A stretch of DNA of 64,000 bases, from the NCBI RefSeq assembly GCF_028606985.1, contig NZ_CP117416.1, positions 3,882,001 through 3,946,000 of the forward strand, given 5' to 3'. A program made the translations under genes and the position numbers. This DNA comes from Paenibacillus kyungheensis (GTDB taxonomy: Bacteria > Bacillota > Bacilli > Paenibacillales > Paenibacillaceae). Shown here piece by piece: positions 18,383 through 28,379 of the stretch (position 1 is its first letter; every line of letters begins with the position of its first letter). The notes beneath the pieces were generated by a model, which was not told the DNA's origin, ran no database searches, and saw nothing but the letters and a program-made list of their open reading frames with translations.

Positions 18383-21277
18383 TTACATAACCGGTTCTAT
18401 TTCAAATTGCGGATCGCCGCTTTTAATTAATACTTTGATCGCGTCTTGATTGGTATTTACGAAAATATAACGATCGGTATCGACATCTTTGGCTTGCCAG
18501 TCTTTCAGACGGATAATAAAGCCTACACTGGTCTCCTCAGGGGCTACAATAATTTTGGCAACCGCTCTGCCTTCTTCGATCCGTTCAAAATCCACCTGTC
18601 TGTGACCTAAAATCGGCCCCCATACCCACAGATTCCAACCTTTGTAATCTTGATTCGGACGCTCGTATTCCACTTCAATACTGCGAGGAATATAAGGTAA
18701 CACTTCTACCAACCACTGTGCAGTCGCTTTGCCACAAGAAGCAGTAATCTTCGCTGTACCCGGACGAATACCACGTACCAATCCATCTTTGTTAACACGA
18801 ATAATTCGTTTGTCGCTGGAATCCCAATATACTTTCGGGCGAGCAATAGGACGACTGTATTGATCTAGCACTTCCGCTTTTAACGGAATGCGTTTGCCAC
18901 CATACACCTGATGTTCTCCATGCAAATGAATCATATGTGGCACCAAAGTCTCCACATGTAACAAAAGCGTACTTTTCACACTGCCACAAGAAGCACAGAT
19001 TGTACTGTCTCCTTCGTGTAGAGCAATAATCTGTCCATTTTCACGAACGATAATATTTTGCTCATTGGAAGAACGGAACACTACAGCTTCTGCTTCAAAA
19101 ATACGTCCCCGTTGATCGCGCGGAGTTACTTTGAGTTGTAACTTTTCACCTGGCTCCATAATACTTGGCGTATAATCCCACTCCAAGCTAGCTGCTACTG
19201 GAATATATTGATCTTCTTCATCGTACAATACCATCATAGATAGCTGTGGAACGATCACTTCTTGACCGACTACACTTGCTAATGGATGAATACCGGCTTG
19301 GTTCTCATTAACAACGATTTGCCATGGACTGACCGATGCTGGCAAAGACACGGTCTGATCATGAGTACTAGCGTTATAAATGACTATAATTCGGTTCCAT
19401 TTATCACCATGCGCATATTCTCCCAGTTGAAACGCAACCACTTGCTTATCACTACGCAATACTTTTAAATGTTTTTCGACATCTTCTCGTTGATCCATAC
19501 GAAAAGCAGGATGAGAGCGCCTTAACTGAATTAGACCTTGATAATAATCAAACACAGGACGGAAACGATGTTTATTTTTCCAGCGTAATCCATTGATCAC
19601 ATCAGGGCTACGATAACTATTATGATCGCCAAATTTGGTACGTAACATTTCATCACCAGCATGGATAAATGGAATCCCCTGACTGGTTAACACAATACCA
19701 TTAGCTAATAAAGAGCGACGAACCCAATCATTCGATAATACATGTTCAGGATCGATATATTTGTAAGGCTCTGCCGCTTGTACTGCTTCTTCTACACTGC
19801 TTCCATCGGCTAATTGACCGTTATCCATATGCAGGAATGAAAGTGCATCATCTTGCCCGTAAGTGCGTACAAGCTTGTCCCATAGATTCAAATTATCATG
19901 AGCAGTCACATAGTTGACCGTTTCACTAGGATGATCGGTAAAGTCTCCGATAGCGCCATAAATGCCTTTGACAACATCGCCTTCTACGCCAAATGATCCT
20001 GTAGCAAATCCCTGTGTATCTCCATCGCTATCGCCTTTGATCGCTTCACGGAAATTATCATTAAATACAGCAAATCCTTTACCGCGTTGAGAGCCTTTCA
20101 ATGTCTGTTGTGGAAGAAGTGACCAACCACCTGTCCACGGCTCTCCATAGATCAATATACAAGGGTCTACATCACGACGTAGCTCTTGTGTCAATTGAGT
20201 AACTGTATCTGTATCGATCAAGCCCATCAAGTCAAAGCGGAATCCATCCAGATGATATTCATTCGCCCAGTAACGTAATGAGTCTTTGATATATTTGCGT
20301 ACCATTGGACGCTCTGTTGCAATCTCGTTACCAACACCAGAACCATTGGTTAATTGACCTTTTTCATCAGTGCGGTAGAAATATCCCGGAACCAAACGAT
20401 CAAAAGGCCCATCATCTACAGAATACGTATGGTTATATACCACATCCATAACTACACGCAGACCTTGGGCATGCAATGCTTGAATCAGACGCTTAAATTC
20501 ACGAATACGTGATGTTGGATCTGTAGGATCGGTCGCATAAGCACCTTCAGGCACATTATAATGCTGTGGATCATAGCCCCAATTGTATTTGATTTGAGTA
20601 GACTCAGGATCTTGTACTTTTAATTCATTGACTGTATGAAAATCAGCAATCGGCAATAAATGAACGTGAGTCACACCCAGTTCTTTAAGATGATCGATAC
20701 CGATAGAATTGCCATGTTCATCTTGCAGACCTTTTTCAGTAAAAGCAAGATATTGACCTTTATGCTTCATACGTGAAGATTCATCAATAGAGAAATCACG
20801 CACATGCAATTCGTAGATCACCGCATCAGTAACACTGGACATACGAGGTTTGATATCATTTTCCCATCCTTCAGGATTGGTTGTCTGTAGATCTACAATA
20901 GCCGTACGTTGCCCGTTCGGAGACACTGCGCGAGCATAAGGATCAACAGCGTATTGAACAGAACCGTCAGCAAATGTAGCACGGTACATATAATACTGAC
21001 CTGCAAGATCACCGTATTGCACACATTGCCATACGCCGCCTTCTTCTGCTTTCATTTTATGAGCTTCACCTGTTGTATGATCATGGACAAGACCATCTTC
21101 ATCATACACACCCATATCTGTATATAACATTAGATCCATTTGAATTGCATCAGGTGCCCAAAGTTTGAATATACTTTGCTGAGGCGTATAGTGCAGTCCA
21201 AGATCATCTATATCGTAAAAGTAGTCAGCGGCTACGTCTAAGTTTCGAATTAAAGAATGATTCATTTTATCTAACAT
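18383..21277 (-). CDS. Type I pullulanase with C-terminal Ig-like repeats and CBM41-like domain
   Basis: 964 residues. Order: CBM48-like N-terminal domain (about 28-125), GH13_14 catalytic barrel, then two bacterial Ig-like (Big_2) repeats (about 695-860) and a terminal segment about 870-964 (YKGWNLWVWG, RLKDWQAKDVDTDRYIFV) resembling CBM41. Pullulanase signature YNWGYDP is at about 231-237. Predicted catalytic residues are Asp349 (DGFRFDLMG), Glu379 (IYGEPWTGG) and Asp461 (VTAHDN). It debranches alpha-1,6 links in pullulan, amylopectin and glycogen. No signal peptide is visible. The ATG at 21277 has GGTGGTGA upstream; the ATG at 21292 has no ribosome site. Confidence 0.88.
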   Translation of the reverse strand: MLDKMNHSLIRNLDVAADYFYDIDDLGLHYTPQQSIFKLWAPDAIQMDLMLYTDMGVYDEDGLVHDHTTGEAHKMKAEEGGVWQCVQYGDLAGQYYMYRATFADGSVQYAVDPYARAVSPNGQRTAIVDLQTTNPEGWENDIKPRMSSVTDAVIYELHVRDFSIDESSRMKHKGQYLAFTEKGLQDEHGNSIGIDHLKELGVTHVHLLPIADFHTVNELKVQDPESTQIKYNWGYDPQHYNVPEGAYATDPTDPTSRIREFKRLIQALHAQGLRVVMDVVYNHTYSVDDGPFDRLVPGYFYRTDEKGQLTNGSGVGNEIATERPMVRKYIKDSLRYWANEYHLDGFRFDLMGLIDTDTVTQLTQELRRDVDPCILIYGEPWTGGWSLLPQQTLKGSQRGKGFAVFNDNFREAIKGDSDGDTQGFATGSFGVEGDVVKGIYGAIGDFTDHPSETVNYVTAHDNLNLWDKLVRTYGQDDALSFLHMDNGQLADGSSVEEAVQAAEPYKYIDPEHVLSNDWVRRSLLANGIVLTSQGIPFIHAGDEMLRTKFGDHNSYRSPDVINGLRWKNKHRFRPVFDYYQGLIQLRRSHPAFRMDQREDVEKHLKVLRSDKQVVAFQLGEYAHGDKWNRIIVIYNASTHDQTVSLPASVSPWQIVVNENQAGIHPLASVVGQEVIVPQLSMMVLYDEEDQYIPVAASLEWDYTPSIMEPGEKLQLKVTPRDQRGRIFEAEAVVFRSSNEQNIIVRENGQIIALHEGDSTICASCGSVKSTLLLHVETLVPHMIHLHGEHQVYGGKRIPLKAEVLDQYSRPIARPKVYWDSSDKRIIRVNKDGLVRGIRPGTAKITASCGKATAQWLVEVLPYIPRSIEVEYERPNQDYKGWNLWVWGPILGHRQVDFERIEEGRAVAKIIVAPEETSVGFIIRLKDWQAKDVDTDRYIFVNTNQDAIKVLIKSGDPQFEIEPVM

Positions 21278-21743
21278 TATATTCACCACCATATTTTAGG
21301 TTAACAATGAGCATCAATGCTCATCTTCACTTCATACCATCAAGCTTTACTAACAAGTCTAGTATTTATTTACAAATGCTTATAATAATAGTATCGGAAA
21401 TTTTGTCGAATTGTTGAAGGTTTGATGGAACTTTAGTCCTATGTCATGGGGGTTTTTGTAATATTCAAAACGTGCAATCGTTGGCACAAATATTTAATGA
21501 ATATCATACCGACTATTATTATTTATCCGATTAGCGATTGTATAGTTGGAAAAGCGGAGGTTGTATTGCATATCGTGTGTTTATTATTTACCTCAATAAC
21601 TTGCTTTTGAATACAAAAAAGGATAACAATTCCTAAACCCTATCTCTGCTACCTATGATAATACCATGATAGCAGTCTCAACAATGCACTTGTTAAAACT
21701 GCTACTACATCGATATGTTCAACCACTTTATCGCAGCAAACTA
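21278..21743. other. Intergenic region upstream of the pullulanase gene
   Basis: No gene seen. The pullulanase leader contains a short palindrome (ATGAGCAT, two bases, ATGCTCAT; 21307-21324). A possible reverse-strand promoter has TCGACA and ATTATA with 17-base spacing, near 21381-21409. The rest is AT-rich without recognisable structure. Confidence 0.4.
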
Positions 21744-22490
21744 TTATTGAGCTGTCAAAATAATCGGGCCATCTGCTGTAATCGCTATAGTATGTTCATA
21801 CTGAGCAGACCATCCTCCATCGGCTGTGCGTGCTGTCCAGCCATCAGCATCAATCGTCATCCGATACGTGCTTTCATTAATCATCGGTTCAATCGTAAAT
21901 ACCATACCTTCTTTTAGACGTGTACCTTTGCCCGGTTTGCCTGTATGGGTAAAGTTAGGTTCTTCATGAAGATCACGTCCGATGCCATGACCCAATAGAT
22001 CACGTACCACATGGAATCCATTACTTTCGGCATGATGTTGTAGCGGAGCCATCGCATCTCCTAGACGATTGCCTACGATAGCATGTTCTATTCCGATATA
22101 AAGACATTCTTTGGTAATACGCATTAGCTTTTCAGCTTCTGGCGAAATGTTACCGACTGCATAACACCATGCAGAATCGCCTAGCCAACCATTATATTCA
22201 GCAACGATATCGATTTTGGCAATATCGCCTTCTTGTAAAGGCGTACGATTTGGAAAGCCATGAGCGATTACATCATTAACCGATGCACAAGTCTCATATT
22301 CAAACCCATTATATCCATTGGTGAATTGTTTACCACCTAATTTGGTAATATGCTTTTTGACAAATTCATTAATTTCCATCGTTGTAATTCCCGGTTGAAT
22401 CAGCTTGGCAATTTCACGATGACAATCTGCTACGATCTGACTAGCTGTTTTCATTTCTTCTATTTCTTGAGGTGATTTCAGTATGATCAT
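21744..22490 (-). CDS. map: Methionine aminopeptidase type I
   Basis: 248 residues from the ATG at 22490 (MIILKSPQEIEEMK), the usual MetAP start, with an AAAGGAAG ribosome site. A longer frame to 22607 has no family support. Pita-bread fold metal ligands are visible: Asp94, Asp105, His168, Glu201 and Glu232; His78 is the conserved substrate-side histidine. It removes N-terminal methionine from nascent proteins. It is not in a ribosomal-protein/adk operon, so it is probably a second, stand-alone copy (inference). Confidence 0.93.
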   Translation of the reverse strand: MIILKSPQEIEEMKTASQIVADCHREIAKLIQPGITTMEINEFVKKHITKLGGKQFTNGYNGFEYETCASVNDVIAHGFPNRTPLQEGDIAKIDIVAEYNGWLGDSAWCYAVGNISPEAEKLMRITKECLYIGIEHAIVGNRLGDAMAPLQHHAESNGFHVVRDLLGHGIGRDLHEEPNFTHTGKPGKGTRLKEGMVFTIEPMINESTYRMTIDADGWTARTADGGWSAQYEHTIAITADGPIILTAQ

Positions 22491-22665
22491 TGATCGGCTT
22501 CCTTTCCACAAGCTATTTCCTTTGGGCATCTGCCCCAAATACATATTATCTCTGTATAACTGATATGGTTCCTCATACATATTACCGTCAACTGTATATT
22601 TGAGCAACCTACCGGGCGGGTCATATCATGCTAGCAATCAGTTGTTGTTTGCTGAAATAGACCAA

Positions 22666-22701
22666 AACACCTGATAATCATTAGACGCATTATCAGGTGT
22701 T
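22666..22701 (-). terminator. Terminator after GNAT gene
   Basis: Perfect 13-base arms (AACACCTGATAAT and ATTATCAGGTGTT) with a 10-base loop, followed by a U4 run on the reverse strand. Confidence 0.8.
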
Positions 22702-22736
22702 AGGTTGCATCTATACAGTTAACGTTTTAACCTCTG

Positions 22737-23255
22737 TTACTTGGCTTCTATACGTTTGCCTACAATCGCCAAATGACGTTCTACATCGTCCAAAATAGCA
22801 ACACGTGGCAAATGTCCCCAATCTTCAAATCCAAATTTACGCAACAAATTCAGACTTGGATCATTATGAGCAAAAACAAAACCAAGCAGCGTATGTATAT
22901 GCATTGCTGGAGCTTGCTCAATCGCATAAGAGACTAATTTGCTACCGATACCTTTTCCTTGATAATCGTTGTGTACATATACACTTAGCTCTACCGTACC
23001 GTTATAAGCAGGTCGCCCGTAAAATGTCTGTAGACTTGCCCAACCTGCAATCTGTCCATCTTGCCACAGCACCCACAATGGACGACGATCAGGAACATGT
23101 TCATCGAACCATGCTTGTCGGCTTTCTACTGTTACAGGTTCTGTATCCGCAGTAGCCAACCTTGCAGGAATAGAAGAATTGTAGATATCGACAATAGCAG
23201 GTAAATCTTCTTGTCTAGCTATTTCTATCGTGTAAGGTAAATGTTGATCACTCAT
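22737..23255 (-). CDS. GNAT acetyltransferase, phosphinothricin-acetyltransferase-like
   Basis: 172 residues. IEIARQEDLPAIVDIYNSSI, then ATADTEPVTVESRQAWF, is typical of the PAT/MnaT subgroup; the acetyl-CoA motif is ELSVYVHNDYQGKGIGSKL (about residues 89-107). Members acetylate phosphinothricin-like compounds, methionine sulfone or other amines; the substrate here is unknown. Monocistronic with its own terminator. Confidence 0.8.
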   Translation of the reverse strand: MSDQHLPYTIEIARQEDLPAIVDIYNSSIPARLATADTEPVTVESRQAWFDEHVPDRRPLWVLWQDGQIAGWASLQTFYGRPAYNGTVELSVYVHNDYQGKGIGSKLVSYAIEQAPAMHIHTLLGFVFAHNDPSLNLLRKFGFEDWGHLPRVAILDDVERHLAIVGKRIEAK

Positions 23256-23323
23256 TTAATCTGCCTCCTTGTATAAAAACAAATGTAAAGATCAGCGTGA
23301 TTGACGAAAGATTACGTGATGGA

Positions 23324-23896
23324 TTAACGAACAAATGTGTTTTTGACACGTACAGAACGCATAAAGTAGAAAATCCAAGCAACCAGCGTAGCAATACCAA
23401 AAATGCTACTAATTGTTGGTGATATACCTACCTTTGGAATCAACAACAATGTCACAACGCTTACAGCGATTTGGAATAAGCAGTATGCAATCATAACACG
23501 TGGCAAGAATTTTTTACGTTTGTAAAAGAACACTAGATTAGTAATCATCCACAGAAACGAAATAATGGATAAGACAATTCCCATAATCATCACCAACATA
23601 AAGTTGTTGCCATAAACAGAAAATACACTATTAGTCATACCAGGTACTACCGCATCAAACTGCCCTGGATTATTGTGCATCCAGATTAAAAATATGTAAC
23701 TAGGAATAGTAAACATAAAAGCAATAAGTACATAATACATATACACTTGAAAACAAGCTAACCAGCCGCCTAATCCTTGCAAAGGTGGTTGCATATACGG
23801 CGGGTATGGTGGCATTCCTCCATATTGCTGTTGAGGTGGAGCTTGATACGGATTCTGCTGAACGTCATTAGGATTCGGCGGATATTCGTTACTCAT
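23324..23896 (-). CDS. DUF2569-like four-helix membrane protein with proline-rich N-terminus
   Basis: 190 residues. Residues about 1-40 are Pro/Gln/Tyr-rich and disordered-looking (PPYPPYMQPPLQ). Then comes GLGGWLACFQVYMYYVL, similar to the GIGGWL opening of DUF2569 proteins, and four membrane segments (about 48-70, 95-118, 130-152 and 160-180). Function is unknown for the family. RBS AAAGGATGATG precedes the ATG. It is a single-gene unit. Confidence 0.6.
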   Translation of the reverse strand: MSNEYPPNPNDVQQNPYQAPPQQQYGGMPPYPPYMQPPLQGLGGWLACFQVYMYYVLIAFMFTIPSYIFLIWMHNNPGQFDAVVPGMTNSVFSVYGNNFMLVMIMGIVLSIISFLWMITNLVFFYKRKKFLPRVMIAYCLFQIAVSVVTLLLIPKVGISPTISSIFGIATLVAWIFYFMRSVRVKNTFVR

Positions 23897-24048
23897 TCGG
23901 TATCATCATCCTTTCTTTTTTTGTTCTGATTATAACAGATATCAGATGATTCTATTGTACCAGTAGATGATAGATCATGTAAGACAGATCGCATAACAGA
24001 TTGGAACGATTAGACCTGATACTGTCTGTGACCGAAATTGCTTTCTTA

Positions 24049-24900
24049 TTACTCTTGCAAGCCCACCTGCTCTTTACTCCATTCCCAGAAACGAAGCGCT
24101 TCTGCATCATCCAGTGCTTTGGGCTTGAGCTTATGGATCTTTTGGCGATAATAATACAGTCCTGAATGTTGAGCTACAGAAGAATCATCTACAAGGAAAA
24201 TAGCCGTTTCTGCGCCTTGCTCGGGTGTCTGGAAAAAAGGAAGATACGCTACTCCAGCCAAAATGTGCTTACCAAATCCGGTATCCCGATCTACTCCAAT
24301 ATTAGTCGCTACTGCTCCAGGATGCAGACAATTGATCGTTACATGAGTATCTTTTAACTTTTCCGCCATAATACGTGTAAAAAAGATATTCGCGATTTTG
24401 GATTGAGCGTATGACTTGATGACTGTATATCCGTTGTGTAAATGAGGATCGTCCCAATGAATTTTACCAATCTTATACGCCCCTGAACTGACAACAACGA
24501 TTCGTCCTTGAGGGGAAGCTTTGAGTGCATCTAACAGCAAATGAGTCAGCAAAAAATGACCGAGATGATTAACCCCGATACTCATTTCAAATCCATCTTC
24601 TGTTTCTTGACGCTTCAAATTAACAACCCCTGCATTGTTAAGTAAAACATCCAACCGATCATATTTCTGATTAAATTGTTCTGCAAATTCACGAATATGT
24701 TGCAGTGACCCTAGATCACATTTCATCAGTGTAATCTGATCAGAACCACTTTTTTCACGTGCTTCTTGTAATGCTTTTTGTCCACGTTCTTCATTGCGAC
24801 AGCCCATAATAACTTCATAGCCACGCTTGGCTAATTCTATAGTAGAAGCAAGTCCCATGCCGGAATTGGCACCTGTAATCAATACACGTTTTGTATTCAT
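24049..24900 (-). CDS. Short-chain dehydrogenase/reductase
   Basis: 283 residues from the ATG at 24900, which has an AGGAGGA site. Cofactor loop is VLITGANSGMGLAS (TGxxxGxG), then NNAG, the catalytic Ser in VVVSSGAYK, and YAQSKIAN supplies the YxxxK pair. The arginine-rich GCRNEERG after the second strand suggests NADP(H). It resembles retinol-dehydrogenase-like SDRs; the substrate is unknown. Confidence 0.87.
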   Translation of the reverse strand: MNTKRVLITGANSGMGLASTIELAKRGYEVIMGCRNEERGQKALQEAREKSGSDQITLMKCDLGSLQHIREFAEQFNQKYDRLDVLLNNAGVVNLKRQETEDGFEMSIGVNHLGHFLLTHLLLDALKASPQGRIVVVSSGAYKIGKIHWDDPHLHNGYTVIKSYAQSKIANIFFTRIMAEKLKDTHVTINCLHPGAVATNIGVDRDTGFGKHILAGVAYLPFFQTPEQGAETAIFLVDDSSVAQHSGLYYYRQKIHKLKPKALDDAEALRFWEWSKEQVGLQE

Positions 24901-25000
24901 GATGTTCCTCCTGTAAGTGATTCTTTTCTTGTTAATAAACCAGTCCATCTATTTCTACTCATCTGCTGATTAGTAATAACATCGAATCGTGGAAATGACA

Positions 25001-25080
25001 TACCAAAAAACTGTAACTACACCTCATTGACTACTCTGTCTGAGCAGAATAGAACAAGACGTAATTACAGTTTTTTGGTA
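25001..25080 (-). terminator. Long-arm terminator after the binding-protein genes
   Basis: 20-base arms (25001-25020 and 25061-25080) match at 19 of 20 positions. The 40-base loop contains an inner stem TCTG/CAGA. U6 lies inside the arms on both strands, so it can end transcription of the ABC locus and possibly shield the SDR gene from read-through. Confidence 0.75.
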
Positions 25081-25170
25081 TCTAGCATTTTTTGTTACCT
25101 AGCATTATAGAATCGTTTTGATAAACATTTCGTTATCGCTGATCATTTATTTGTTTATGCAACAAATGAT

Positions 25171-26670
25171 TTACTGCTTTAATTTGGCATACGCTTCTTC
25201 GTATTCTTTGATCAATTGATCACCACCGGCAGTACGCCAGCTTGTAATCGCTTGTTGCCAGCCAGCATCATCTAACTCACCCATAATGTATTTGGTCTGT
25301 GCATCACTAATCATCTGGTCTAGCTCTTGTCCGCGCTCTGTATAGATATCCGATACTAGATTGTATGCAGGATTAGAGATAGCATACTTGCGATCATCTT
25401 TTGATAATTTTACTCCTTTGGTTCCAAGTTCGGTATCGACCAATTCAGGTACATGATAACCTTCAATATTTAGCAAATTATCACGATAAGGCTTCACATC
25501 TCGTTGATATCCATCGAAATCGATAAATTCTGTTTTGCCGTCTGCTGTTTTTTTGTAATGTTTGCCTTCGATCCCGCGTAACTGCAATGTACTTGTAGGC
25601 TCGTCCATCAGTTTATCGAGTGTACCTAATAATTCTTTCAGTTGTGCTTCGTCTTGGACGGTCGCTTTGGGGAAAGCTAGAAAACCAAAGTTACCGGGTT
25701 CACCTGCAATACGAATTCCTTCTGGTCCGACAAATGGAGAAATATCAACCACTCCATCCGGTACTGCGGCTGTTAATAATTGTTGTGTACTTTTTCCATT
25801 GGTTGCTACGCCATTTAGTTTCATACCAATTCTACCGGATGCCATCATTTTATCGGCTTCTGTAGAATCCAGTGAAGGGAAGTCAGCATTGATTAATTTT
25901 TCAGCATAAAGACGATGCATCATTTGTAACACTTCTGTATATTGCGGTGTGATAAATTCAGGCGTGAATTTCCCATTTTCATCTACTCCCCAGCGATTAA
26001 CGCCACCTAGACTGACTGCAATCCGGGTCAGAGGAGCTTGAGAACCTTCGGTATATGTTTTGAATAGTGGAAAAGCATACGTATCGTTTTTGCCATTACC
26101 GTCAGGATCTTTAGTCGCTATCGCTTTAGCGGCATTGTACCAATCATCTATACTTTTGGGCACTCCTAATTTCAATGTATCAAACCAGTCTTTGCGGTAT
26201 ACGATAGCAGCACGCCCTATATCGCGGAAATTCGGAACGCCGTACAATTTACCATCGACCGTGATATTGCTGTAATACTCAGGATCTTGAGCCGCTAGAT
26301 TCGGATAGTCTTTAAGATAAGGGCCAATCTCCCAAAATTGATCTGAACGAATCGCACCCACTGTTGTTGGAATATAATTCAGACGCATAATATGAGGCAA
26401 ATTGCCTGAAGCGATCATCACATTGACTTTATCGTTAAACGCAGAGCTGGGAATCCATTGAATATCCAAATCTTTGCCGATATGCTTTTCCAGTCCTGTC
26501 TCTACATCATTTCCAGTTTTGGGAATATCGCCGACTTGCATGAGTGAAATACGTACGGTTGAAGAATCCGCTGTTGCCGCTCCTGAATCGCTGTTCCCAC
26601 AACCTGTTAATCCCAAAGCCAATACAGCAGTAAGTGTCCAACAAGCAGTTTGTTTAACCACAAATTTCAT
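25171..26670 (-). CDS. Sugar ABC transporter substrate-binding lipoprotein (paralogue 2)
   Basis: 499 residues. Signal peptide with lipobox LTGC (Cys24), then a family-1 solute-binding fold of the LplA/YtcQ kind found in Paenibacillus and Bacillus. Shared landmarks with its upstream paralogue are IQWIPSSAFNDKVNVMIASG-like, ATKDPDGNGKNDTYAFPL-like, GIEGKHYKKTADGK and DAQTKYIMGELDD. It would deliver an oligosaccharide to the permeases encoded upstream. Ribosome site GGGAGGAAA. Only 36 bases separate it from the first paralogue, so they are co-transcribed. Confidence 0.88.
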   Translation of the reverse strand: MKFVVKQTACWTLTAVLALGLTGCGNSDSGAATADSSTVRISLMQVGDIPKTGNDVETGLEKHIGKDLDIQWIPSSAFNDKVNVMIASGNLPHIMRLNYIPTTVGAIRSDQFWEIGPYLKDYPNLAAQDPEYYSNITVDGKLYGVPNFRDIGRAAIVYRKDWFDTLKLGVPKSIDDWYNAAKAIATKDPDGNGKNDTYAFPLFKTYTEGSQAPLTRIAVSLGGVNRWGVDENGKFTPEFITPQYTEVLQMMHRLYAEKLINADFPSLDSTEADKMMASGRIGMKLNGVATNGKSTQQLLTAAVPDGVVDISPFVGPEGIRIAGEPGNFGFLAFPKATVQDEAQLKELLGTLDKLMDEPTSTLQLRGIEGKHYKKTADGKTEFIDFDGYQRDVKPYRDNLLNIEGYHVPELVDTELGTKGVKLSKDDRKYAISNPAYNLVSDIYTERGQELDQMISDAQTKYIMGELDDAGWQQAITSWRTAGGDQLIKEYEEAYAKLKQ

Positions 26671-26706
26671 TATTATTTCCTCCCGATCATTATGGTATGA
26701 ACATGG

Positions 26707-28209
26707 TTATTTGCTTTGCTTTTGTTGTTGCTGTTCTTTGTAGGAGCTTGCGTATTCTTGCATCACTTTGTCGCCGCCGGATGTTTTCCACAGTTCCACT
26801 TGTTGTTGCCAGCCGTTTTCGTCAATTTTGCCCATAATATACTTGGTTTGTGCATCATTAATCATTTGATCGAGATCCCCACCGCGTTCTTCATATGTTG
26901 GTGAATACAACGTCAATGCTGGATTCGGAATAGCATACTGTGTAATTTCTTTTGCCATCGCTACTCCTTTTTCACCAATTTTGGTATCTTTTTGCGCAGG
27001 CACATTATATCCTTCTACCAGTGGCAAATTATCACGATAAGGCTTCACTTCACGTTGAAAAGCAGCAAAATCGGTCATTTCTACCCGTCCATCCTCTAAC
27101 TTTTTATAATGCTTTCCATCGACTCCACGCAATAACAGTGTAGACATTTCAGGGTCCATTAATTTATCCAAAAAAGACAACAGCGCTTTGAGGTCTTCTT
27201 CTGTAGGCACAGAGACTTTAGGAAATACCAGAATACCTGCATTACCGGATTGAGCAGGTACACGATAACCGTCCGGCCCTTCTAATTTGGCAAGATCGAC
27301 TTCGGCATCAGGTACATTTTCTTGTAAACGTTCAAGCTGACTTTTGGCGGTCTGTGCCACAGCGATCTTCATACCGGTTAGACCGGAATCGAATTTCTTA
27401 TCTGCTTCGGTAGAATCAAATACTGCAAAATCTTGATTGATCAATTGCTCATCATATAGACGCTTGAGTAGATCCATTACACCTTTATATTCAGCAGTCA
27501 TGAATTCTGGGGTAAACGAACCATCATCTTCCACTTTCCACTTATTCGGTGCTCCTAGACTAACAGCCAGACGTGTTGTAAATGAATACTCGCCTTCGTT
27601 ATATTTTTTGAACAACATCATGCCATACGTATCTTTTTTCCCATTTCCATCAGGGTCATTTAATGTTAACGCTTTCACATCGTTGTACCAGTCTTCTGTA
27701 CTTTTCGGTACATCTAGCTTGAGCTTTTTAAACCAATCCGAGCGGTAGAGCAATGTCGCACGGGCAATATCGGAAAAGCGAGGTACGCCATAGATTTTGC
27801 CATCGACTTTGACATTATCGTAAAATACATCTGCTTGTGCCGCTAAGTTGGGATAATCTTTGAGATAAGGCCCGACTTCCCAGAATACATCGTTACGCAT
27901 CGCATTGGTAACAGCAGGTGTGTAATTCACTTTTAAAATATCAGGCATATCTCCTGAAGCGATCATGACATTGATCTTGTCATCATATGCCGAGTTCGGT
28001 ATCCATTGAACGTCTAATTTTTTGCCGGTGTATTTTTCGATTTGTGTTTGAATCGGGTTGCCTGCGGAAGGAATATCGCCTACTTGAGAAATTGCCATCG
28101 TGATCGTATCATCGACCGATGCTCCTTGAGATCCTTTGCTTCCACATGCACTCAGTACAGTAGATGTTGCTAATACAAGGCACATTAAAACTGCTGTTTG
28201 CTTTTTCAT
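26707..28209 (-). CDS. Sugar ABC transporter substrate-binding lipoprotein (paralogue 1)
   Basis: 500 residues with signal peptide and lipobox LSAC (Cys22). It aligns over its whole length with the next gene downstream: VGDIP, KLDVQWIPNSAYDDKINVMIA, NDVFWEVGPYLKDYPNLA, LNDPDGNGKKDTYG, GVDGKHYKKLEDG. The two are therefore a tandem duplication that has diverged, perhaps to different oligosaccharides. Ribosome site AAAGGAG. A giant hairpin lies immediately upstream, between this gene and the permease genes. Confidence 0.88.
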   Translation of the reverse strand: MKKQTAVLMCLVLATSTVLSACGSKGSQGASVDDTITMAISQVGDIPSAGNPIQTQIEKYTGKKLDVQWIPNSAYDDKINVMIASGDMPDILKVNYTPAVTNAMRNDVFWEVGPYLKDYPNLAAQADVFYDNVKVDGKIYGVPRFSDIARATLLYRSDWFKKLKLDVPKSTEDWYNDVKALTLNDPDGNGKKDTYGMMLFKKYNEGEYSFTTRLAVSLGAPNKWKVEDDGSFTPEFMTAEYKGVMDLLKRLYDEQLINQDFAVFDSTEADKKFDSGLTGMKIAVAQTAKSQLERLQENVPDAEVDLAKLEGPDGYRVPAQSGNAGILVFPKVSVPTEEDLKALLSFLDKLMDPEMSTLLLRGVDGKHYKKLEDGRVEMTDFAAFQREVKPYRDNLPLVEGYNVPAQKDTKIGEKGVAMAKEITQYAIPNPALTLYSPTYEERGGDLDQMINDAQTKYIMGKIDENGWQQQVELWKTSGGDKVMQEYASSYKEQQQQKQSK

Positions 28210-28248
28210 AAATGATTATCTCCTTTCGTTGAGGGGGTTGTGGAGGGC

Positions 28249-28365
28249 TGCGGGGGAGATGGTTCTTGCAGTCGCTGGTAAGACCGGGATATCTTGATTT
28301 GACCGCTGGCGGTCGATATCCCAGTCTTAAAGGCGACTTTCAGAATCCATCTCCCCCTCCGCCTA
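28249..28365 (-). other. Very large composite hairpin between permease and binding-protein genes
   Basis: Nested complementary blocks: 28252-28262 with 28347-28357 (11 bp, GGGGGAGATGG), AGTCGC 28270-28275 with 28333-28338, 28280-28293 with 28315-28328 (13 of 14 pairs), and the apical GACCGC-TG-GCGGTC at 28301-28314. It ends about 40 bases before the binding-protein ATG and has no U-run, so it is not a simple terminator. A role in mRNA processing, stability or attenuation is likely. Confidence 0.75.
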
Positions 28366-28379
28366 GCACAATTGGGTGG

